Shown here piece after piece: positions 1-11,150 of a DNA stretch of 27,052 nucleotides; position 1 is the stretch's first letter, and each line of letters opens with the position of its first letter. The stretch is from Chromera velia (taxonomy: Eukaryota > Sar > Chromeraceae). The translations under genes and the position numbers were made by a program. The stretch is taken from positions 9,812 to 36,863 of the forward strand of contig JAHBMJ010001035.1 in assembly GCA_018398765.1 (NCBI GenBank), read 5' to 3'. The notes beneath the pieces are model-generated. The model ran no database searches. It was not told the DNA's origin and saw only the letters and a program-made list of their open reading frames with translations.

Positions 1-263
1 GGGGGGGGGGGGATCCAAGGATCTTGCTGTGCATGTGTCTGAATAGCTACGAGCAGGCGTGCTCCAGAGTTCCATGCACTTGCGCTTTCTCGGGGTGCCT
101 TTGACCGGCAGGCACGTGCAAGCAGAAGAACCCAAGCAGAAAGCAAAGCCCACGTATCTGTTACTGTCGTTTACCCGTGTCATGTTTTTTGCTTCTTTCC
201 GACACTTTCATGCCTTTAATTCTAGATCTGATGGACCGTCTATCGATGTGTGTCTGGTTGCAG

Positions 264-522
264 GGAGCAGTGGGCATCTGCAATCAGATACGCTTTGACT
301 TCTCTGGGGTCGGTACGAGATTTTGAGGAATGGAAGTGGAACGAGATGGACTTCGTTCAAGATGAAAATGGAAAGGAGGGGGGTGAAAGGCATTGCGGAG
401 ATGCAGAAGCAGAAACTAGCGACGGCGATGTGTCTGCCTCTGCGGGTGCATCGGCAGCAAGAGAACGGCTCGGCGGTCTGAGGGTTGGAATGGAACGCTG
501 CCGGGGTTTGTGTGTAATGTGA
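264..522 (+). CDS. Candidate last exon of an unrecognised gene (5' part outside window or unresolved)
   Basis: After a plausible 3' splice site (TGGTTGCAG ending at 263) a frame stays open from 265 to a TGA at 520-522, about 85 codons. It enters in phase 2. The early part is tryptophan-rich and charged (EQWASAIRYAL, then FEEWKWNEMDF); the rest is acidic and Ala/Ser-rich. AATAAA follows at 563-568, about 40 bp after the stop, as expected for a transcript end. No domain was recognised and upstream exons could not be joined. A chance open frame is the alternative. Confidence 0.4.
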
Positions 523-1082
523 AACAAAGTAAGAGAGAAAGATAAGTATGCTACTTTGCGTACAATAAATTCAAATATATTTATTTTACCAGGAAATTGG
601 TCTTGTACAAACATGCACTGTGACTAGGTTTGACGGTCACTGTGACCTAGGGTGTGACAACGTACAGTTGAAAACAACTTGAAATGCATGGTTAAGTTCG
701 GCGGCTTAGTTCGCCTTAGTTCGGCGTTAACCAATCGGCAATTAAGTTAATAACAACATTGGAACAAAGCTGAACAATTAGTTAAACAATTTTATCTTTT
801 CTAGCAATTTTATTTGCTACATTTTATTTCTTATTGTATATAGCTCCTAAACTACTAGCTAAACTATAGCTCCTAGATTTTCTGGTTTATTTTGTATGAT
901 CGAATCATATATCTTAGCGTACTGCTAGGCCTATACAATCTGATTCCTAGCTGTTCTATACATGTATGCATAAGATTTATACAGAAGTTGCAACACAGCA
1001 GCTTTATTTCATATTCTCTGTTATACATAAGATTCATGCATGATGTCGTGAGAATGAGTAAAACTTAAATATCGCGGAGTAT
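523..1082. other. AT-rich intergenic stretch, no gene seen
   Basis: Low-GC sequence with short repeated words (for example TTCGGCGG/TTCGCC/TTCGGCG near 700-730). It includes a 13-nt palindrome, GGTCACTGTGACC, at 635-647. No open frame of note on either strand. Confidence 0.6.
563..568 (+). terminator. Poly(A) signal AATAAA
   Basis: AATAAA lies about 40 bp past the TGA of the candidate last exon and is followed by an A/T-rich stretch. It is the usual eukaryotic hexamer, but the surroundings are AT-rich, so a chance match is possible. Confidence 0.35.
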
Positions 1083-1090
1083 ACCTAGAA
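1083..1090. repeat. Target-site duplication, left copy, outer element
   Basis: ACCTAGAA. It differs at one position from ACCTAGGA at 3227-3234, immediately outside the opposite TIR. Confidence 0.5.
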
Positions 1091-1135
1091 TACATAGTGG
1101 CGTCAGCCGTAACTAATATAACTGTGTTACATATA

Positions 1136-1154
1136 CATGGCCCGAAGGGCCATG
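1136..1154. other. 19-nt perfect hairpin
   Basis: CATGGCCC, a GAA loop, then GGGCCATG. It lies inside the left part of the outer element, about 45 bp from its end. It is probably structural or a transposase site; a terminator role has no support here. Confidence 0.5.
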
Positions 1155-1182
1155 TTACGTTTTATGCGGTGCGTAATATAAG

Positions 1183-2407
1183 TAGTGACCATGTTTGATT
1201 TGATTTGATTTGATTTGATTTGAGGTAGGGCTTAAGCTCAAATTAAATATCCAGTCAGGGAGGACCTAGTGTTTAAAGACCTATCAAAATACGATCAAAT
1301 ATTTGATCAATATGACTTTCAACCTCAAATATGAAGGTCCCGAAAAAACTTGTGCAAGTACCGATCCGTCACGCATGCTGATTCAAATGAAAAAACCTAA
1401 ATCTTGATGGTTTACTCTCAAAAAAAAAATGTTTTGAGCTGCATTGAAATTGACGTTTCACCCCCTTTTACTTCATGTAGAGGTAAACCGATCAGCTGGA
1501 CGTTTTCCCGAACAGCTGTGTTGACTTTTCTGGTGCTGGAACATCTTTTACGGCCCTCTTTTTGAGCGTCTGCAAACATTTTACACCCCATAAAGACATG
1601 TCATACAATCCGACAGGGTCGAACGGGAAGAAGGAGGTATTTGTTTTTAGAGCCGGGTACGCAAAAAAAATATGGTCCATGCAAAAGGGGGCAAATGTGA
1701 TTTAGTGTCAGATGAAAATATAAGGAGCCGAGGGGGAAAGAGAAACTATTTGTGGCTGTGAGTATACAGCAGCGGCAACCAGTTCTTTTCAAACCCACCT
1801 CATCAATCAGCATGGCTTGACGATCACGTCTGATAAACAAATAGCAAACGTGTGCGCGGTTCTTGTCTTTATCGCCCAGGAGCACCTACTCCTGGAAAGC
1901 CGAAAAGCCAGAGAAAAAGCTCTCAGCAGCTCCCACCACCGATGGATTCGATTCATATTGAAGAAAGTGATCATAAAGAAGAGGAAAAGGAAGTGCCATA
2001 AAGCTGAGTGATTGTCACCTCAATTTTGGTACGTGCTCTAACTTTATCCTATCAACAAAAAGTCATATGCAATTTCAAATATATTAATTTTACGTTCTTA
2101 ATCTCTATTAGTACTAGAGTGAGTCTCAGTGACTAGTGTATATACACTGCCACACAGGCATATTTTTTTTACGGAACTGATAAGTTATAATTATATATAT
2201 ATTTTTTTAAATTTTTGAAACACACATCAGAAATGTTTTGATAACTATTGTTATGAGAAAAATGATCAGAGTGACAGTAAGTCAGTGACTCAGTGAGGAA
2301 CTCTAAGAGGTTAACCTCAAATCTTACCTCAAATATCAAATATTTGAGGTTGAAGCTCAAATCAAATCAAATCAAATCAAATATAATCAAATCAAACATG
2401 GTCACTA
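1183..2407. mobile_element. Inner hAT-like non-autonomous element with TTTGA-repeat termini
   Basis: The 1,225-bp element begins TAGTGACCATGTTTGATTTG and ends with the inverted copy (2385-2407). Both TIRs continue as tandem TTTGA/TCAAA pentamers. A perfect 8-bp duplication, AATATAAG, flanks it (1175-1182 and 2408-2415). The end TAGTG fits the hAT start pattern YARNG, and 8 bp is the hAT duplication length. CAAATATTTG-type palindromes lie near both ends. The middle has no convincing transposase frame. The intact duplication suggests fairly recent insertion into the outer element. Confidence 0.75.
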
Positions 2408-3234
2408 AATATAAGCTGAAATGTAAATGTTACGGTTAAGGGCGTAAATTATGTAAAGTTACTAGGCAAAGTTATCCTTAGGTGGGTAGGAAAGCACCTG
2501 AACAACAAATGTTAACTATAAAGTTGCATCAACTGATTCTAAACTGATTGATAACGATGATTTAGAAACACAGATTTGATACAACAATCGTTCTTCATGT
2601 AATGTTTGAGTTTAACAGAGTCTCATCAATCGTTCTTACTGTAGTAATTGAGGGCTGATCGGGGCTGATTCGTTTTACTCGAAGCTTAGACATTTGCTGA
2701 AGTCGTGTGATAACAATGATAGCGGGCATTTTCAAGTTTTGTCATCAATCTGATTCAGTAGATCTCCAGACTAACGTAGTAGTCTCAATTTATCCTTCCT
2801 CTTCCCCTGTTTTGAAGTCCTCCACTCTCTCTGCTTCCTCCTCTCCCCCCTCTTAATAGCCCATATGCAGCTCCTCTCCCCCCTCTTCTTCCTGGTTCTG
2901 GGGCCGGGAGGGCCCAGGATCTTTGGAGGTGGAGCTCTTCCAGGCCCCCTTCTCAAGCGAAGAAAGAAGGGATGGATTGGCTGTTAGCCAGGAGCTTGGC
3001 CACTTGATTGTGTCAGTGAAGTTACTGCCGCGATCGACACCGTAACGCGCGCAATGAAGGCCGTGCGCGGGGGACTATAAGCCTTAAAATCTTAAAGTTA
3101 CGTTTTTAACGTAAGATATAGACCCATTTGAAGAAAACGTGAAGTTACATTTTTTTTGTAACTAATTTTAACGTAACTATTCAGATCGTTCCTTTATTCC
3201 TACATTGCAGCTAACGCCACTATGTAACCTAGGA

Positions 3235-4151
3235 GTATATACTAGAGGACTAGAGTATATCTACTGCTAGCTCTGGCGACAGATAGACATAGCGGGAAGG
3301 CCCTAGGGCGGAACATATCAATCAATCTATACACTGTCGATCCATAGTACACTATGTTGTATATACCCTAATAAAACACAGGTCTAGCTAGATATACATG
3401 CAAGAAAAAAGTTAATAAGGCAAACAATCACGCTAGCAATCAAGCCAAGTCATTTTTGAAGATGTTTGAAAAAAAAAGTTGACCCGACTATTTTCAAAAG
3501 TAGACAGGCCTTGGGAGTAGAAGGACACCTCAAACCTTACACTGGACCATGCAGCCCTGAATGCTAGCCTGAATGGTTATTCGAAATTGATCATTGAATT
3601 CGAGGGCCTCGATCACGAGAAAGATCAGAAGGCCACAAATCGACGATGGATGACAAAGTAGGGCAGATCGAAGTGTGCCGGATGACACAACCAGGCGGAC
3701 TCAATTCGTTCTCACCTGGCATTCACTCAATGGCAGTCCATAGAGCTGGGCACTGCATCTTGGTTTAAAAACCGTTCCGGTTCACAGTCTGGAAGAAAAA
3801 TTCATTGCTGGAAGAAAGAACAGGAAGAATTGAAAGACAAAATAAAAAAGCTTTCAGGGGGGGCGACAGAGAGACAACTCTGTCTGGCTACCCAGCTAGA
3901 ACTGGCAGCGTTAATTAATTCTCATGCCTTCCCAGCTCCCCTCCAACCACCAGCCTCCCACCATGCAACATCACAAAGTGACACAGTGACGAAAAGATAT
4001 CCCCTCTTGGGGTCCCTCTTCAAGTCCTCTCTCACCCCACCAAAACAAACTCCGGTCAAAGTGAAGCGAGATCAGACGCGCAAAGACAAATAGAAACCCC
4101 GTCCTGTCTTTCCCCCCGAAGCTTTACTTCCAGTCCCCCCCCCCTTAATTC
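3235..4151. other. Intergenic stretch downstream of the M3 peptidase gene
   Basis: Mixed composition with short open frames only. The + strand frame at 3830-4093 is low-complexity and without recognisable motifs. No clear poly(A) signal for the leftward gene was seen close to its stop. Confidence 0.5.
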
Positions 4152-4370
4152 TCAGCTGGCAGCAGCGTTTCGGGGAAACTTCTCCTCCACCCACTGCCGG
4201 AACTTCCCACAGGCCTTTGCCAGCCCTGCCTCCTTCGAGTCTGCAATCACCTCGTCACCGTGCACGAGCAGTACACGCATCTTCAGGTCGACCTCGCTTC
4301 CGGGGGCGATGGCTGGGCCCTTCACGAGTGCTTTCTTGTACTCCTCTGCCTCCTCCTTTACCTGCACACA

Positions 4371-4411
<41 letters not shown>

Positions 4412-4727
4412 GGGTGGGGGGAGACAGAGGTTCACCGACCGTTTTTGCTTATATTTTCATATGAAGCGACTCACAACAGACGTACCGCTCAGAACGGATT
4501 AGCGGAGAAAAGAACGGAAAAACACAGATACGGACAGGAACGAAGACCCGCTTTGCATCCTCTTTTTTCAGTCTCCATTTTGCTTCTTACTCCCTCACAG
4601 ACACGCTTACCAACTGATTAACCCACTCAATCACCAACTCTAAACCAACACGGACACACGAAAACAGACAGACACACAGACAGACTATATCGTCTTTTCT
4701 TCACTTCACTTTTTCCGAATCGCTTCC

Positions 4728-4758
<31 letters not shown>

Positions 4759-5281
4759 AACAGAGGGAGGTACAAACTGACACACAGAACACACGAACAC
4801 ACAAAGGCCTTACTCACACACAGACACACGCCTCACTCACACACAGCACCACCCACGCACGAACACTGACGGACGCCCGCAAAGATAGAGAAGGGAAAAG
4901 AGACGTCGCGCAAACAGAAAGAAACGAATTCGAGCGGCAACGTCCCGTTTGAACGTTTTCTCAGAGGACACGTCAGGGGAAAGTCGCAAGCTACCCAAAT
5001 TAAGTGGATCGTGAACGACGAGCAGAACGTGGCATAGGTAGCGAGAGAGAAAATCACCAAAGAGGGCGACTCGGCATTCACACGAAGGAGGGATGAAGAA
5101 CGGGCGGACGGAGAAAGGCAAAACAGATGCATGTCTACCCAAAGGAATTAACACCCAACAACTTCCTCAAAGACACCTTAAATGCTGCCATTTTTTCTTC
5201 ATAGATTCTCTTTCTCATTCCCCAAGACGCCCGGGGGACTTTTTCTGCTGACTGACTGACTGACTGACTGACTGACTGACT

Positions 5282-5322
<41 letters not shown>

Positions 5323-7311
5323 ACGGACTGACTGACTGACTCACTGACTGACTGACTGACTGACCGACTGACTGACGGACGGACTGACTGACTGACGGAC
5401 TGACTGACTGACGGACTGACTGACTGACGGACGGACTGACTGACGGACGGACTGACTGACTGACTGACGGACAGACGGACGGACTGACTGACTGACGGAT
5501 GGACGGACTGACTGACGGACTGACTGACTGGACTGACTGACCATGTCTTCCGTCGGGGTGTTCAGCTCCTTGACCCACGCGTCTGCCTTGAGAGGCGACC
5601 CCGTCAGCTTCTCGACAAGATCGAGGAACATGGAGCTGTTGCCGGGACGCCAGTAGACCTCTGTCAGCTGTTTGCCCACTTCCTTGTTGTCCACGATGTC
5701 TCCCTTCAACACCTTCTTGAAGTACTCTCTCGTCTGATGGACGGACATCTCGGCAAGGACATAACCGTGGTAGTAGGCGGAGGATTCATCAGCAAGGATG
5801 TGGGGGACAGACAGGAGAGGACGGGCGGAGAGTCGGCCCTGAATTTTCAGCTCGACGTCGTCTGCCAACTTCTGGAGGAACTCGGGGGTGAGATCTGCCT
5901 CGTTGGCCTCGTACAAACCCTTCTCGAAGTAGGGGACAGCGAGCATGCCCCTGACCATGGACACCGACTGCGGGTGTACAGAGCGGATGCGCTCCTCGAG
6001 GAGGGGCCAGGGAATCGGGTTCCCCTCACGGTCGCGCGCATATCGCGCCATCCACGCAGCGTCGGTGGCATAGGCATCCAGGTACATACTCTGGTTCTCG
6101 GCGTACGCGACACTCATGGGTGCTCTCTCCTGTCCGAAGAAAGGAGACGGCTGGTCGATGTTGGCAAAGTGCGCTGCATGTCCACCCTCATGCAAAAGGG
6201 TGACAAGCGCTGTTTTCCCACTGCCCACCTGATTTGGTGTTGCAAGGGAGGTGAAGTTGGCCTGAGAGGGAATCCAATTCCCGTCGGCTTTGCGCCAAGC
6301 CACCTGGGGCCAATGGCAGAAACCGTTCGGGTACTTTCCTGCACGTTCACAGAGGTCCAGACGCATGGTCGCGTCCTTATACTCAATGCCGAGAGCAGCG
6401 AACGTACGGGCCCAGACATCCACTGCAAGTTCGAAGGGGAAGAAGGGGTCCATCTTTTTCTCGATGTCCCCGGAAAGCATGAATGCGGTGTTCCAGGGGT
6501 GGAGGGCCTCGGGTCCTTTGTCTGCCTCCAACTGCTTTGCTGCCCTCTCCATAATGGGGCGTGTCTGCTGTTCGAGGTCGTCCATCATAACGAAGAGTTT
6601 CTTTTTCGAAAACCCCTCAGCCTGGGTGACCTTGTAGTCGTAGTAGTCCTCATACCCGAGGAGACGGGCGAGTTTGTTTCGGAGTTTGACAATCTCCAGA
6701 AACGGTTCGGCGACGTAGGGGCCAATCGTGCGCATGGCCTCCCAGCAGGATTTGCGGGTGGCCTCATTCGGATCGACCCGCATTTTGGATCGGATCTGGG
6801 TGATCGAGGCGCTCTTCATCTCTCCCGTCTCCCCGTCCTTGTACTTGAACTCCATCTTGTTGCGCAAAATCTGCAAATCCGCCTCTTTCTTGTTCAACTG
6901 CTCTTTAATGGCCCTGGCCTCAGGGTCTTCTGTGATGTAGCACTCGAAGGTTCGCTCAAAGACCTTCAAGGTCTTCTCCTGTTCAGGTGTCAAACCACCC
7001 TTTTTGAGGAACTCTCGTACAGCTTTCAAATTTTCAGGATCTCCGAGAAATTCATCATACTCGGTTTTCGTCTTTGCAAGAGCATCTGAGCTGTTGCCTC
7101 TCAGATTCATTTTGGTTGCCCAAAAATTATCCTCAAACTCTTTGTGCTTCTGGTCATACTTCAAATTCATCTCAGAGATGAAACTGGCTACGTCTCCTCC
7201 GCTCATGGTGTGAAAGAATTTTTCCACCCTTCCTGTTGCTCTGCTCAAACGACTTCTGCTGAAGCAAATACCGAGGCTCAAAAGTCGTGCAGATAATGCC
7301 ATCACAGGCAT
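4152..7311 (-). CDS. M3-type zinc metallopeptidase (oligopeptidase-like), two exons, probable mitochondrial precursor
   Basis: Exon 1 is 7311-5542 and exon 2 is 4361-4152, joined phase 0 across a GT-AG intron (5541-4362). The product is 659 aa, normal for M3 oligopeptidases. Counting from ATG 7311, the zinc site is HEGGH at 374-378, with a likely third ligand Glu405 in AYAENQSM. The M3 C-terminal substrate-binding signature appears as VPH(504)...SSAYYHGYVLAEM (YYH 513-515). The family is known to hydrolyse short peptides with one zinc. The first 35 residues (MPVMALSARLLSL..., Arg/Ser/Leu-rich, no acids until residue 30) resemble a mitochondrial presequence. A second ATG at 7206 in good context (CACCATGAG) would give a 624-aa cytosolic form. 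Exon 2 encodes 69 residues and ends in TGA. The Gly-Gly inside HExxH, where many M3 enzymes have Phe-Gly, is the main sequence oddity. The subfamily (M3A or M3B) is not decided. Confidence 0.88.
4364..4412. repeat. Compound (CA)n(GA)n microsatellite at a 3' splice site
   Basis: About 12 CA followed by about 12 GA units. Read on the - strand it is (TC)n(TG)n-CAG and serves as the pyrimidine-rich tract of the peptidase intron. Confidence 0.9.
5248..5540. repeat. Tetranucleotide array (CTGA/CGGA on + strand)
   Basis: About 290 bp of ACTG units mixed with ACGG variants, beginning directly at the 5' splice site of the peptidase intron. On the - strand every unit reads GTCAGT or GTCCGT. Unspliced, the exon frame continues as Ser-Gln-Ser-Val/Arg-Pro repeats to a stop at 5341. 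Confidence 0.95.
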
Positions 7312-7374
7312 GCCAAGCGTTTTACGGAAGATGTTACAAAGCAATTCGACAGACTTCCGAAAGCTCGATCCCAA

Positions 7375-7391
7375 ATATCGATAATCGATAT
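7375..7391. promoter_or_regulatory. 17-nt palindrome upstream of the peptidase ATG
   Basis: ATATCGAT-A-ATCGATAT, 64 bp upstream of ATG 7311 in the space between divergent genes. It contains TATCGATA, a core known as a promoter element in some animals; a role here is only inferred. A second palindrome, TCGGCCCCCGGGGCCGA, lies at 7441-7457 in a CpG-rich patch. Confidence 0.3.
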
Positions 7392-7592
7392 ATCCCAAAG
7401 TGCATGTCCCCTTTCCGGACACTTCAGGACGCGCGCGCGGTCGGCCCCCGGGGCCGAAAAAAAGCATGCGTCTAGAATTAAGAAGTTGTCTAGGATTTTT
7501 TAGCCACACTGCGCACAATCTGCGCACATCACTAGCACAGATAGCATACAGACAGCTCCTATTTCCCCCATATTTCCCCCTTCACCATTCCT

Positions 7593-8174
7593 TCACAAGA
7601 AACGGCCTGAACTCATGTAACTTGATCTTCGCAGTTGATTCTCTGACACGGCTGGATCCGAAAGTGAACCTCCACAAGGTCTTTTGACTCTTGTTCGGTA
7701 CCCTTTTCCAAAATCTGTACCGTCTCGCTGAAGGAAATCGCAGTCAAAGATCGATCGAGACTTCCATTCTTCTTTCAAAGCCTCAAGAAGTTCCTTGACT
7801 GAAGGATGAAGAAGAACCCTACTTTGCACAAGAAGAGCCAGCCTCTTCATGCCGTTCCACAAAGATTTTCGCTTATTGAAATGTACAAGGGGACCGACAA
7901 GACTCTTGCCAAGAACCTCAATAACAAACTTGACAGGCAGATAGAGTCAGTCTGATCTGCTTTCTCTTCTGGCTTCTTTTGAGTCGAAAATAATCTCTAA
8001 AAGCCCAATTTGCGCCTTCAATTGCTGTCGAATGCCACTGGTGTTGGTGGAGAGTGCTCTGACAGTCTCAGCACATAGGCAGTGAGCATGGGATGATTGC
8101 TTGGCAGGTTGAGAAAAGATGACATTGCAACATGGGCTCGGGTCTCGTAACCTGACGCTATTTCTGTTGCACAC
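7593..8174 (-). pseudogene. Unrecognised protein-like frame broken by one in-frame TGA
   Basis: On the - strand one frame is open from about 8174 to a TGA at 7949-7947, then reopens in the same frame to the TGA at 7593. That is about 75 plus 117 codons. Both halves read like a helical protein, for example GIRQQLKAQIGLLEIIF before the stop and VKELLEALKEEWKSRSIFD after it. The family is not recognised. It could be a pseudogene, or two exons joined across a short intron using CTGTCAAG as acceptor. The track entry point at 8174 is a GTG, so no true start is known. A 50-codon + strand ATG frame (7806-7955) overlaps, so the coding strand is uncertain. Confidence 0.35.
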
Positions 8175-8213
8175 ATAAGAAATACGGTATTCTTTTCCTT
8201 TATTTTATTGCAG

Positions 8214-10819
8214 AGAGCTGGCAGGGAAGTTCTTTGCCTGTCCTGACGGGATGCACAAGAAGTTCAGCTCGCATCATGGGACTGGGACCTTGGTCAACCC
8301 CTCTATCGATCCACAAGCCCTCCTCAAGCAGAAAGACCAACAGGATCTAGGGTCTCTGCTCAAGAATGAATGCAAGGTCAGGCCGAGGCGATACAGATAT
8401 CCAGTGACCGCCCCTTCTTGTGCCTCCTTTGCCCTCCAGGACTCTCCCTGTATGGAGTGATACAACAAAATCTTCCTGTCTGATCGAGTCTTGAGGATCA
8501 TTCTTCCGGTCACCTGCCGTCTCCCTCCCTTCCCCTCCCTCCCGATTGCTGCAGACACCGGGTGTCGTCTCCAACGTTTGCTCCCTCTGCCCGTGCAACT
8601 CCTGGACAGGCAAGGACAACCAGTTCCTCAACGGGCTGCCCGTCGTGCCTCTCTTTGTCCTTCCTGACAACTCGAGACTGCGGAAGGGTGATCTACAGGT
8701 TTCCCTGGACGCCAAAGACAAGAAGATGAGTGGAGGAGACGGGGGACGAAACCGTCGGAGGAAGAGCTCGACTACCGACTCGAAGCACGCCCAGCCCGTC
8801 TTCCAAGGTCATTTCTGCCACTCCTTCTGTGCCCTGTGGAACCCGAACGTCGTCATGATGGACTGTGAGAAGGACGATATGGCAGAGAGGGTCAACGGAG
8901 CGATGAAATGGGGTTACTCCACGTTCGAGGAGGGATGGAAGATGGATCAGAACACCGCGCGTGGAGGGGGACTTGGAGGAGGGATGTGGAATGATCCGGC
9001 AATGCAGGGCCACAGACAGTACGCTGTTTGTCTGCAGAGTTTCCTGGATCAGCAGAAACAGAACGGGCACACCAAGTGTATCGGGTGCGAGAAGGCGACA
9101 GGACACTTCATGCTCCACTGCATGCGACCCGACTGCGGTGCTTGTTGGCACCCGTCATGTGGCAGCGGTGGGCACCGTCTTTCTGTGTTTCTGTGTTTTC
9201 CTCGTCTCCTTCTCGCTTTTCCTTTCTTTCTCTGTTGGTCTCTCCTCTATAAGTTCGCCTTTCTCCTTCTGAAATTGGGACGCTCTCCAGTTGTGACAAC
9301 TCTCTGTCAGGGTTGTGCTCACCATGCCCCGCATCTTTTCTCAGTTCTTGTCACTTCCTTTCGGAGAACCGGTTCGCTTCTCCGTCTCGCTCGCTGGCCT
9401 GCCTCTCTGATTCCATGGGTCAATTTTGGCTTTCTAAAGTCTGACGCTTTCTTCCATTTACTCCGCTTCTGCCTGCAGGAAGTGGTGCAGGTGCGTACAT
9501 GACCATGAAGACGAGAGGAGTGGAGGGAGACGGAGACCGGAAGATCGACGCCGACAGAGACACTGGGGGACAGCAGAAGGGTGCGAAGAACAACCAAAGA
9601 CCCAGCCTTGAGGTCGTCACTCTCTGCCCTGAGGTCGGTAGGTCACTCGAATGAGAACTCACTCTGTTCCTTCCTCCCTGCCCTCGGACCCAATCACCTG
9701 AACACCCACTCTCCACCATTTCCTGTATCCTGCTTACCAATCGGTTTGTTTCCCCTTTGGCCTGAATGGAAAAATCGATGATTTCCCCAATCCTTGTCAC
9801 AGTGGTTTCTCTACTTGCATGAAGAGCAGTATCTATCGACATTTCAGCAAGGGGATTCATCAAATGTGAGCTTGTCGGGTTTACACCAAATTGTGCAAAG
9901 AGACAAAATCTGCGCTTCTGGTTCTGGATGTAGACGTGGATTGCCATTCATTGTGCCTTCCATCCACCCTTTTGATGCAGCACTCGAAGCACTTCACAGG
10001 CACAACATTGGGAGGAGACATGGAGCACAAGGTTCTGGTCAGTCTAGCTCAGGCAGGAAGGCAAGGAAAAAGGTCAAGGGTAGGGCGAGAAGGTCAGAGT
10101 TGGGTCCTCAGAAAGCAAGTCAGCTAGCAGCGCGTGTAGCAAGAGGATGCGAGGGTATCGTCCCTTGCTGGGTCCAGTTGCGGATCGGGTATAGCAGTCA
10201 AATATTCTTTTTTTCCTCTTCCCTTCCCCCCTTCCCCTGTGCTGTCCACCCCCCCTGATGCCTGCTTATATGAATTCAGGTCGAGGCTCTTTGGGATGCC
10301 CTTCCCTCGACTGCGCCTCCTGAGTCGGACGCCTTCGCTCCCCACAGAGAGGCGGCGGCGGCCCGAAGGAGACTGCTGTTGGAGAGCCAGGGCGCGATCG
10401 GGGACGCGGGGGGGGACGGGGAGGACAACCGAGAGGTCGAGAAAGCCAAGAAGAAGATGAAGAAAGGGAAGGGCAAGAAAGGCAAGAAGGAGACGGAGAA
10501 AGAGAAGTCCGCAGCCCTCCCTCTGAACAAGAAGGTCTGTCCGTCAATGATCAGGCAGGCAGGGAAAGGGAGAGAGCGTGCACGTGTGCTTCAATTGACT
10601 TCCTTTTTCGTTCGTTACTCAGCCTTCCTTTTCTGAGTCTCCCTTCTCTTCTGTGCATACACTTTTCTCTCTGCCCTTCTTTTCCATTCTTCACTCATGC
10701 ATGGGGACCTGTCGTTGTCTGTCGGCCTTTGTTTCTCTTTGAGAATCAATTCGTAAAGTTTCTATCTTGCCTGCCTGGCTGCCTTCTGATGTCCCTCCCG
10801 CCCCCCTGTCTCTCGCCCC

Positions 10820-10891
<72 letters not shown>

Positions 10892-11108
10892 CAGAGAGAG
10901 ACAGAGAAGGGGAGAGAAAGCAAAATTCCTGCACGGCTTGTCTGTCTGTCTGTCTGTCGGTCTGCCTGTCTGTCTGTCTGTCTGTCTCACCTTTCGGGCC
11001 CCCTGCCCACTTTGTCTGAGTTGTCGTGATGTTCCTTTGTCTTTGTTGCTTTCTTTCTTTTTGTCTATTGTGTCCATGAAGAAAAGAAGGGAGAAGAAGA
11101 AACATATA

Positions 11109-11150
<42 letters not shown>

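Larger units (their letters stand above)
1091..3226. mobile_element. Outer terminal-inverted-repeat DNA element, interrupted by an inner one
   Basis: The left end TACATAGTGGCGTCAGC is matched in inverted orientation at the right end (GCTAACGCCACTATGTA, 3210-3226). The flanks are ACCTAGAA (1083-1090) and ACCTAGGA (3227-3234), an 8-bp target duplication with one mismatch. Without the inner element and its duplication the unit is about 900 bp. It carries a 19-nt perfect hairpin (1136-1154), several short CGTAAC/GTTACG inverted motifs near 3110-3175 and a C/T-rich stretch (2790-2900). No transposase frame was recognised, so it is probably non-autonomous. An alternative reading is a TA target duplication with ends CATAGTGG (mariner-like). 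Confidence 0.6.
4362..5541 (-). other. Last intron of the M3 peptidase gene, packed with simple repeats
   Basis: The donor is ATG|GTCAGT (GT at 5541-5540). The acceptor is TGTGTGCAG|GTAAAG (AG at 4363-4362). The first 290 bases of the intron are a CAGT/CCGT-type array, and the last 50 are (TC)n(TG)n running straight into the CAG. The middle (4420-5230) has CAGA and ACAC runs and no gene. Splicing is inferred from phase and from continuity of the protein C-terminus; no transcript was examined. Confidence 0.75.

Noticed and set aside
4217-4621. 134-codon + strand frame
   Set aside because: It overlaps the antisense of peptidase exon 2 and runs through a CA/GA microsatellite; no coding signal of its own.
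5135-5578. Ser/Gln/Val-rich repeat protein on the - strand
   Set aside because: It arises from the tetranucleotide array in the peptidase intron; the exon 4361-4152 supplies a better C-terminus.
5737-7089. 450-codon + strand open frame
   Set aside because: It is the antisense shadow of the M3 peptidase exon; the - strand frame has the zinc motif and correct splice borders.
7806-7955. 50-codon + strand ATG frame as first exon of the ePHD gene
   Set aside because: It looks protein-like, but its evident donor (CA|GT) is phase 0 whereas exon 8214 needs phase 2; only a weak alternative donor (AT|GTACAA, 7886) would fit.
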